Assembly (NCBI GenBank): GCA_003152975.1
Contig: PMBP01000103.1
Span: 709 to 11,097 of the forward strand
Origin: Phycisphaerales bacterium
GTDB taxonomy: Bacteria; Planctomycetota; Phycisphaerae; Sedimentisphaerales; Anaerohalosphaeraceae
Length of the DNA stretch: 10,389 bases
Direction of reading: 5' to 3'
Each line of letters opens with the position of its first letter. Within the stretch, counting starts at the first letter, position 1. Below the pieces are notes generated by a model that worked only from the letters and a program-made list of their open reading frames with translations, made no database searches and was not told the DNA's origin. A program made the translations under genes and the position numbers. Of the stretch, positions 4,960 through 10,389 are shown in pieces.

Positions 4960-7530
4960 ATGGATCCAATTCGCCGACAACTCGAATGGCTCGAAGGCCA
5001 AACCGATTCGGGCCCGGCGCTGCTGCGATGGGCCTCAGCGCATCCAATGGTTTTTCCGGCGATCGGACTGATGGTCGGTATCGCCGTTCAAACCTTGCGC
5101 CCGATCCCGTACGGCCTTTGGCTGTTGACCGCGGCAATTCTCCTGGCCGGATCCATTATCGCGCTTCTCCGCAATCCACGGCGACAAACGGAAATCCTCT
5201 CCATTGCCTGTGCCCTGTTGTGCGTCTGCCTCGGCGGATTGCGGTTGATCGCCTTTTGGCAGCCCGGGACCAACGATATCCGCCACTTCGTCGGCGACGA
5301 AAAGTCCATCGCCTCGGTTCGCGGCCGGGTGGTGGGCGAGCCGTTCACGGCCGACAAGGATAGCTGGGTCTTCGGCCGCTTTGCGTTTTCCGGGGCCGGC
5401 TCGACGCTGTACCTGCGGCTCAGCGAGGGCCTGACCGCCGCCGGCTGGCGGCCGGTCAGCGGGACCATCCGCGTCGATTGCGGCGAAACACTCGAGCATG
5501 TCCACGGCGGCGATCGCGTCGAACTGTCCGGCCGGATCAGCCGCCTCAACGGTCCGATGAATCCCGGCCAGTACGACCTCAAGAAGGCCCTCTCGCGGCG
5601 GGGCATCTTCCTTGCCGCCTCCGTTAAATCCGCGCAAGGTATTCGTGTTCTGTCCGCCCCGTCCGATCGATGGTTTTCTGCGGGCCTGCTGCGGCTCCAG
5701 CAGATCGCCAACTCGGCCCTCGTCGATGACTCCATGCTCGGTGAACCCGCCGAGGCGATGGTCGCCGCCCTGGTCCTCGGCCAGACCCGCCAGATCGATC
5801 CGGCCGTTTATGAGGCCTTCCGCCGCACCGGGCTGGCCCACTTCATCTGCCTGTCGGGGATGCAGATGGCCATTCTGGCCGGGTTCCTCTGGAAGCTCGG
5901 CCGCGCCGTCCAGATGAACAAGCGAGGACGGGCGGCAGTAACCCTTGTAATATCAATATTATACATCCTGATTGTCCCGTCAAATCCCGCCACCACCCGG
6001 GCCGGCGTGATCTGCTGGTTCTTCTGCGTGGCCATGCTGGTCCGTCGCGTGCCTGACTCGAAGAACACCCTGGCCCTGGCGGCCGTCGTGATGCTCCTGT
6101 TCCGACCGACGGACCTGTTCAACATCTCCTGGCAACTGTCATTTTCCACCGTCGCCGGAATTCTGCTATTCGACAAGTCGATGCGCAATCGCCTGCTGGC
6201 CCTGACCACCGACCGATGGGCCGCCTTCGCGAAGGCCCGTTCGTCCGCGGGGCTGCGATGGCTCCTCTACGACGGCCCGACCGCCGCGATCCTGATGCTC
6301 AGCATGGGCCTGTCCGCCTGGCTGGCCGGATCCGGCGTGATGCTCTATCATTTCGGCACGATCACCCCGTGGGCCAGCGCCTTTACCGTCATGGTCAACC
6401 CGCTGGTGCTGGGCATCACGGTCCTGGGCTTCCTGAAGATCCTCGTTATCGCGTGGCTTCCGAGCGTGTCGATGGTGCTGGGCGTGATTCTCGCGGCATT
6501 GTCCGACACGATGACCTGGGCGACGGAGGTCCTCTCCAAGATCCCGCTGTGTCAGATCAGCATCGGGCAGGTCGGCATCAAATGGATCGCGGTCCTGTAT
6601 TGCCTGATGATGGCGATTGCCTGGTGGCCGTTGCGGTGGGGGGGCCGGCGTCTCCTTCGACCCTCTCTGGCGTTGGCCATCGTGCTTCTGCTGTCGATCC
6701 TCCACGGCAGGCGTTCCCCTTCGGACGCTCTGGAGATGACCTGTCTGGCCGTCGGCCCCGGTCAGGCCATTGTCCTGCGGCTGCCCGGCGGCCAAACCTG
6801 GCTGATCGACGCCGGTTCGCAAACCTCGCCGAATATCGGCCAGCGGATCGTCCAGCCGTTTCTGCGTCAGACCGGGATCGACCGCCTCAAGGGCGTGATC
6901 GTCAGCCACGCCGACACCGACCACTTCAACGGCCTGCCGGAAATCGCGGCGGTAACGCCCATCGGCAGCATCCGCACCAATCGGGCTTTTCTGGACAAGG
7001 CGCAAACGCTCTCGGGGGCCGGATTCCTGCGACAATCGGTAGAGAAAGTGGGGTTACCCCTCGACGACATCGCCTCCGCTGACTTGCCGGTTGCAGGAGT
7101 AACGATCCACCCCCTGTGGCCTCCGCAGGGGCCGGCCGATCCGACCCTGTCGGACAACGACCAGTCGGAAGTGCTCCTGGTGGAATTCGCCGGACGCAGG
7201 ATTCTGATTTGCAGCGACATCGAGACGACCGCCCAATCCGCGCTGCTGGTCCGCTACCCGGGCTTGAAGGCCGATGTGGTCATCGCCCCGCATCACGGCT
7301 CGGCCGCGACGCTGCAATCCTCCTTCCTCTCGACGCTGGCTCCCTCCACGGTGATCGTCAGTTGCGCCGCCTCGCGTACGGCCGCCGCATGGCAACCCTC
7401 CGATCCGTCAATGGCGGCCTGGTACACCGGCCGCGATGGCGCCGTCACCACAACGATAAAAGCCGATGGCACAGTTCGCACCATCGGCTTTGTATGCAAT
7501 TCAGGCAGGGAATCCCCGAAAGGGGAGTAA
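4960..7530 (+). CDS. comEC: ComEC/Rec2 family DNA internalization channel protein
   Basis: ComEC moves single-stranded transforming DNA across the inner membrane. This 856-residue protein has the full three-part layout. The N-terminal DUF4131 region (about 30-235) has two or three membrane segments and an OB-like section (GRVVGEP, GDRVELSGRI). The polytopic competence domain (about 260-560) contains LAHFICLSGMQMAIL, the counterpart of the usual HL..VSG motif. The C-terminal metallo-beta-lactamase domain (about 592-850) carries SHADTDH (H650, D652, D654, H655), D753 in CSDIE and APHHGS (H778-H779). The metal-ligand set looks complete, consistent with a nuclease-type domain. AGGAGG lies 4 nt before the ATG, and the gene begins 30 nt after rtcB, so co-transcription is likely. 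It converges with the OmpA-like gene. Other competence genes such as comEA or comF are not in the window, so actual competence is inferred only. Confidence 0.93.
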   Translation: MDPIRRQLEWLEGQTDSGPALLRWASAHPMVFPAIGLMVGIAVQTLRPIPYGLWLLTAAILLAGSIIALLRNPRRQTEILSIACALLCVCLGGLRLIAFWQPGTNDIRHFVGDEKSIASVRGRVVGEPFTADKDSWVFGRFAFSGAGSTLYLRLSEGLTAAGWRPVSGTIRVDCGETLEHVHGGDRVELSGRISRLNGPMNPGQYDLKKALSRRGIFLAASVKSAQGIRVLSAPSDRWFSAGLLRLQQIANSALVDDSMLGEPAEAMVAALVLGQTRQIDPAVYEAFRRTGLAHFICLSGMQMAILAGFLWKLGRAVQMNKRGRAAVTLVISILYILIVPSNPATTRAGVICWFFCVAMLVRRVPDSKNTLALAAVVMLLFRPTDLFNISWQLSFSTVAGILLFDKSMRNRLLALTTDRWAAFAKARSSAGLRWLLYDGPTAAILMLSMGLSAWLAGSGVMLYHFGTITPWASAFTVMVNPLVLGITVLGFLKILVIAWLPSVSMVLGVILAALSDTMTWATEVLSKIPLCQISIGQVGIKWIAVLYCLMMAIAWWPLRWGGRRLLRPSLALAIVLLLSILHGRRSPSDALEMTCLAVGPGQAIVLRLPGGQTWLIDAGSQTSPNIGQRIVQPFLRQTGIDRLKGVIVSHADTDHFNGLPEIAAVTPIGSIRTNRAFLDKAQTLSGAGFLRQSVEKVGLPLDDIASADLPVAGVTIHPLWPPQGPADPTLSDNDQSEVLLVEFAGRRILICSDIETTAQSALLVRYPGLKADVVIAPHHGSAATLQSSFLSTLAPSTVIVSCAASRTAAAWQPSDPSMAAWYTGRDGAVTTTIKADGTVRTIGFVCNSGRESPKGE
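7459..7491 (-). terminator. terminator-like hairpin within the 3' end of comEC
   Basis: A perfect 11-bp inverted repeat, AAAGCCGATGG (7459-7469) and CCATCGGCTTT (7481-7491), encloses an 11-nt loop and lies in the last 25 codons of comEC. Read on the - strand it is followed by a short T run (TTTTATC), so it could stop transcripts coming from the OmpA-like gene, whose stop is 60 nt away. On the + strand the T run is only three bases and the gene is not yet finished, so a role there is doubtful. The stem also encodes part of the ComEC tail. Confidence 0.45.
7513..7526 (+). other. small GNRA-loop hairpin just before the comEC stop codon
   Basis: TCCCC (7513-7517) pairs with GGGGA (7522-7526) around a GAAA tetraloop, one nucleotide before the TAA at 7528-7530. 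No T tract follows. GNRA-capped GC stems are very stable, so it may protect the 3' end of the mRNA or add to termination together with the hairpin at 7459-7491; chance is also possible. Confidence 0.35.
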
Positions 7531-7550
7531 CGCCTGCAACAATTAACTCG

Positions 7551-8222
7551 TTACCGCATGTGGACGACGACTTCGACGCGGCGGTTCTTGGCTTTTCCGG
7601 CCGCCGAGGAATTCGGAGACACCGGACGGCTTTCGCCGCACGCGACCGCGCGAATTTCCTTGGCGGGCGTGCCGTGGGAAACCATATACCGCAGGACCGT
7701 CAAAGCTCGTTCAGCCGACAGTTCCCAGTTGTCCTTCCATAGCTTGGCGGATTTCTGGATCGGGTCGGTATCGGTATGGCCGACGACATCGATACCCTTG
7801 CCGGCATAGCGCTGCTGGAGAACCGAATGAATCTTGTCCAGCTCGCTGATCTCGCTCTTGCGAAGCGTGGCCTGGCCCGGAGTGAACAGGATCTCGTTGG
7901 ACAGCGTCACTGTGATCGTCCCGGCCTTGGCGTCAAAGGCGACATCCATACCCTCAAAACCCGTGGCCTTGTCGGCGGGCTTGGCGCCGCTGCCGATCTG
8001 CTTTTGCAGCTCGTCGATGGTCTTCTGGCTCTGCGAAAGCTGCTGGCCGAGCTGGGCCTTCTCGGCCGACGAGCTGTCCAGCGAGGCCGTGCAATTATCA
8101 TACAGCCCCTTGAGGTTCTGATGCTCGACATCCAGACCTTTGTACTTTTGTTCCCAGTTCGTGCAGCCCGTCGAGACCATCATCCCGGCTACCGCAACGG
8201 TGACCCACAGCATGTTCTTCAT
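7551..8222 (-). CDS. OmpA/MotB-family peptidoglycan-binding lipoprotein
   Basis: This 223-residue protein begins with a lipoprotein signal (charged start, hydrophobic run, STGC with the modifiable Cys at residue 20). A polar, Gln/Ser/Lys-rich region (about 22-76) looks like a coiled coil, and a C-terminal OmpA domain (about 105-220) follows. The domain shows IDVVGHTDTDP, NWELSAERA and KNRRVEVVV. By comparison with OmpA structures, D151 and R172 would bind the diaminopimelate of peptidoglycan. The expected role is a Pal-like tether between a membrane and the cell wall in the periplasm; there is no beta-barrel or MotB-type transmembrane helix. The start at 8222 is preferred over an ATG seven codons upstream (8243) because GGGAGGT lies 5 nt before it and the signal peptide then starts correctly. 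It follows the prepilin peptidase gene by 37 nt, probably in one operon, and converges on comEC. Confidence 0.9.
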   Translation of the reverse strand: MKNMLWVTVAVAGMMVSTGCTNWEQKYKGLDVEHQNLKGLYDNCTASLDSSSAEKAQLGQQLSQSQKTIDELQKQIGSGAKPADKATGFEGMDVAFDAKAGTITVTLSNEILFTPGQATLRKSEISELDKIHSVLQQRYAGKGIDVVGHTDTDPIQKSAKLWKDNWELSAERALTVLRYMVSHGTPAKEIRAVACGESRPVSPNSSAAGKAKNRRVEVVVHMR

Positions 8223-8227
8223 ATGAG

Positions 8228-8234
8228 ACCTCCC
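8228..8234 (-). promoter_or_regulatory. ribosome binding site fixing the OmpA-like lipoprotein start
   Basis: The - strand reads GGGAGGT, then 5 nt, then the ATG at 8222. The upstream in-frame ATG at 8243 would put this site inside the coding sequence and add seven residues before the signal peptide. Confidence 0.75.
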
Positions 8235-8259
8235 AATTGTCAAAATCCGATTCCTATCG

Positions 8260-9495
8260 TTAGAACGACCGCCAACAAAACAATCGCGACCAGTAATCCC
8301 AGAACCAGTCGTGTGCTATCATAACCAGCCCCACGGCCAATGACAAGAACGGTCCGTAAGGAATTTGTCGTGTTTTTCGAGAGAGCCATTGGACGCTCGC
8401 CCACACCAGCCCGAAAAACGGCGCCACGAAAAACGCCACGACGATCATCTCGGCCCCCAGCAGCGTCCCCGCCGCCCCCATCAGGTGGACATCGCCCAGT
8501 CCCATCGCCTCGCGGCCGAAGGCCAGTGTGCCCAAAATCCGCGTCACCCACACCACGCCGCAGCCGATCAGGTAGCCCCAGAGCCCGCCGAACAGGCCCG
8601 CTGCCATCGGGCAGGCCATGACCTGGTCCCAGCCCCGTTCGACAACCGGGATCCGCCGATACACCGCCAGCGTGATCATCGCACCCAACAATATCGGTGA
8701 CAGAAAGACGATCTCTTTGAGAATTTCCCGGCGATGGGGGATAGTGTCGTCTTCCGGAGCGGCCGGATTCGCTTCGGTTTCCGGTAAAAACCCATCCTGG
8801 TTCGGGTAGCTGGGCTTGATAATCCCCTTTTTTAGTAACCCCAGGGCCACCGCCAGGCCCAGCATGGCCCCCAGCGTCAAAATCCCAATCACCGGCGAGG
8901 CGGACGGGAAAAGCTGAAAAGTCTTGATGATCTGCGGATTCAGAACCCACGGCGCTGCCGCCGATCCCGCTACGCCGACGACCGTCACAAACCAGCACAG
9001 GTGCAGCGGGATCACCCACAGCTCCAAGTCGATCGCGCTGGCCGCCAACAACGCCGACAACAGAATAATATGGCAGGCATACAGCAGCCATCCCCCATCC
9101 TTGAATCCCGTCAGGCCGATCGTATCCCCGTATCCCAGGCCGCGGATATCGGCCATGAAATAAATCGCGTACAATCCCAGGAACAACAGGGCCGTGACCA
9201 GTTCAATGGTCGGGTAGCGGATCGAAATCCTCATCCCGCAACGACGGCATCGGCCGCGAAGGAGGAGCCAGGACAGAATAGGGATATTGTCATGCCAGTG
9301 TATCAGGTTTCCGCAGCCCGGGCACGCCGACGGCGGACGGATCAGCGACTTGTCCCGCGGGAGCCGCCAAATCACGACATTGAGGAAACTGCCGACACAG
9401 GCCCCGAAGGCGAAAACGAAGATCAGCCAGGTCCATCCGGGCAATTCGAATTCGGTAATCCGTGCCAGGCAAATCCATTCGGGCGTTTCGATCAT
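8260..9495 (-). CDS. pilD: prepilin peptidase (A24 family) with an enlarged central region
   Basis: This integral membrane aspartyl protease removes leader peptides from type IV prepilins and pseudopilins; many homologues also N-methylate the new terminus. The N-terminal part has the GSFLNVVIWRLP motif (35-46) and the two zinc-type pairs CPGC (C58, C61) and CRRC (C83, C86). The catalytic Asp candidates are D156 in SAIDLE and D335 in GLGDVH, and the terminal IPYGPFLSLAV motif (378-388) is present. About nine hydrophobic segments can be seen. At 411 residues it is much longer than the usual 250-300. The extra length lies between the two aspartates, 179 residues apart instead of about 64, and includes extra membrane segments and an acidic soluble loop (about 225-255). 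The common IPD after the first Asp is IPL here. The start at 9495 lies 22 nt after argG and has only a weak ribosome site, so coupling to argG is likely. Confidence 0.92.
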   Translation of the reverse strand: MIETPEWICLARITEFELPGWTWLIFVFAFGACVGSFLNVVIWRLPRDKSLIRPPSACPGCGNLIHWHDNIPILSWLLLRGRCRRCGMRISIRYPTIELVTALLFLGLYAIYFMADIRGLGYGDTIGLTGFKDGGWLLYACHIILLSALLAASAIDLELWVIPLHLCWFVTVVGVAGSAAAPWVLNPQIIKTFQLFPSASPVIGILTLGAMLGLAVALGLLKKGIIKPSYPNQDGFLPETEANPAAPEDDTIPHRREILKEIVFLSPILLGAMITLAVYRRIPVVERGWDQVMACPMAAGLFGGLWGYLIGCGVVWVTRILGTLAFGREAMGLGDVHLMGAAGTLLGAEMIVVAFFVAPFFGLVWASVQWLSRKTRQIPYGPFLSLAVGLVMIAHDWFWDYWSRLFCWRSF

Positions 9496-9517
9496 TTCGG
9501 GTCCATTCCGCGGCCGC

Positions 9518-10389
9518 TTAGCGACCGCGCTTCCGCGACGACTTGCCCCACGGCCCCTGCACGATCCCTGCCACCTTCATCGGAAGGCCGAACAGGCGGA
9601 TGAATCCCGTCGCGTCCGTCGGATTGTACTCGGCGCCCATCTTGAAGCTGGCCAGATCCGCCCGGTACAAGCTCGTGGGGCTCTTCACGCCCGCCGGCGT
9701 GCAGCGGCCCTTGAACAGCTTGACCCGCACGGTGCCGGAAACATATTGCTGAGTGGCGTTGATGAACGCGTCCAGCGCCGTCCGCAGCGGGCTGAACCAC
9801 TGGCCGTAATACACCATCTCCGCGTATTTCAGCGCGATCTGCTGTTTGAAGTGCATCGTCTCCCGCTCCAGCGTCAAGCTTTCCAGCAGCTTGTGGCCCG
9901 TCGTCAGGATCGTGCCGCCCGGAGTCTCATACACCCCGCGCGACTTCATTCCCACCAGCCGGTTTTCCACCAGGTCCGCCTGACCCACGCCGTGCCTGCC
10001 GCCCAGGGCGTTGAGGGCCTCGATCAGCCGCACGCCGTTGATCGACTTGCCGTTGAGCTTGACGGGGACCCCTTGCTCGTAGCCAACCTCGACATATTCG
10101 GCCTTGTTCGGCGCCTTCGAGACCGGCCGCGATATCACGAACAGGTCGTCCTTCGGCTCGTTCCACGGATCTTCCAGGTCCGCGCCCTCGTGGCTGATGT
10201 GCCACAGGTTGCGGTCCCGCGAATAAATCTTCTTGACGCTCTGCTGGATCGGGATCCGCCGTTCCTTGGCGTATTCCACCGCCGCCTCGCGGCTGGTCAG
10301 CGTAAAGTTCGGGTCCTTCCACGGCGCGATGATCCGCAACGACGGATCCAGCGCCATATAGGTCAGCTCGAACCGCACCTGGTCGTTGC
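9518..10389 (-). CDS. argG: argininosuccinate synthase, C-terminal part (5' end beyond the window)
   Basis: Argininosuccinate synthase is cytosolic and joins citrulline and aspartate using ATP, the penultimate step of arginine synthesis. The frame is open to the window edge and encodes about 290 residues, roughly the last 70 percent of a 400-residue enzyme. The fragment begins NDQVRFELTY, the conserved substrate-binding segment, followed by IIAPWKDP, HISHEGADLEDPW, the GRHGVGQADLVENRLVG segment, SRGVYETPGGTIL and a family-typical end (KSPTSLYRADLASF, GFIRLFGLP). The last residues (KSSRKRGR) form a short basic tail. The nucleotide-binding N-terminus and the promoter are outside the window. The TAA at 9518 lies 22 nt before the prepilin peptidase start, so the two are probably co-transcribed although functionally unrelated. 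Confidence 0.96.
   Translation of the reverse strand, partial: NDQVRFELTYMALDPSLRIIAPWKDPNFTLTSREAAVEYAKERRIPIQQSVKKIYSRDRNLWHISHEGADLEDPWNEPKDDLFVISRPVSKAPNKAEYVEVGYEQGVPVKLNGKSINGVRLIEALNALGGRHGVGQADLVENRLVGMKSRGVYETPGGTILTTGHKLLESLTLERETMHFKQQIALKYAEMVYYGQWFSPLRTALDAFINATQQYVSGTVRVKLFKGRCTPAGVKSPTSLYRADLASFKMGAEYNPTDATGFIRLFGLPMKVAGIVQGPWGKSSRKRGR

Noticed and set aside
4200..5363. 387-codon + strand frame spanning the rtcB/comEC junction
   Set aside because: It is an out-of-frame shadow rich in Arg, Pro and Gly that overlaps two confidently identified genes.
8223..8290. possible separate promoter for the OmpA-like gene (TTGTTT and TTGACA motifs on the - strand)
   Set aside because: No acceptable -10 element lies at the right distance before the start codon; the TTGACA is only about 8 nt upstream of the ribosome site.
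8240..9091. 283-codon - strand frame overlapping the prepilin peptidase
   Set aside because: It is in another frame of the same strand and is Gly/Arg rich; the A24 peptidase motifs (CxxC pairs, GLGD) lie in the chosen frame.
9496..9517. terminator or promoter between argG and the prepilin peptidase
   Set aside because: The gap is 22 nt and contains no convincing stem with a T run and no promoter-like pair of boxes.
1..10389. mobile elements, CRISPR arrays, tRNA or rRNA genes, riboswitches
   Set aside because: I saw no transposase or integrase-like protein, no long terminal inverted repeats, no regularly spaced direct repeats with unique spacers, no cloverleaf or rRNA-like stretch, and no leader long enough for a riboswitch.

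Overview
The window is GC-rich bacterial DNA, densely packed with genes. It reads as ordinary chromosome: no transposase, integrase, phage gene, CRISPR array or tRNA/rRNA was seen. Purine-rich Shine-Dalgarno sites precede most starts, and two lipobox-type signal peptides point to a diderm bacterium. The combination of secreted GH43 and GH172 furanosidases, a long-form RtcB with archease, a single-polypeptide ComEC and an enlarged prepilin peptidase suggests a Planctomycetota genome (Phycisphaerae-like). This assignment is an inference from gene content, not proven by any marker.

Layout, left to right. (1) 1-138 (+): the last 45 codons of S-adenosylhomocysteinase (ahcY). A short 7-nt periodic repeat and a strong, symmetric terminator hairpin (179-209) follow and separate it from the convergent genes on the right. 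(2) 230-2912 (-): a two-gene carbohydrate unit, a putative GH43 arabinanase lipoprotein followed by a secreted GH172 (DUF2961) protein. It is driven by a sigma70-like promoter at 2946-2974. (3) 2993-7530 (+): a back-to-back sigma70-like promoter (2993-3020) drives archease, the RNA ligase RtcB and the DNA-uptake channel ComEC, closely spaced and probably one operon. (4) 7551-10389 (-): argininosuccinate synthase (argG, 5' end outside the window), a prepilin peptidase with a large insertion, and an OmpA-domain lipoprotein, separated by only 22 and 37 nt. This unit converges on comEC with 20 nt between stop codons. Hairpins in the last codons of comEC may act as the terminator region.

How the genes work together: archease activates RtcB guanylylation, so that pair is a functional RNA repair/ligation module. 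GH43 and GH172 are both furanosidase families, and the pair plausibly degrades an arabinan- or fructan-like glycan at the cell surface. ComEC (DNA translocation) and prepilin peptidase (processing of type IV pilins and pseudopilins) both belong to DNA-uptake machinery, although they lie in different, convergent transcription units. AhcY and ArgG are housekeeping metabolism.

I did not find a clearly new system. The least ordinary items are the archease-rtcB-comEC linkage, the prepilin peptidase with about 115 extra residues between its two catalytic aspartates, the GH43/GH172 pair, and the degenerate heptamer repeat beside the ahcY terminator. No gene-free stretch exceeds 300 bases.
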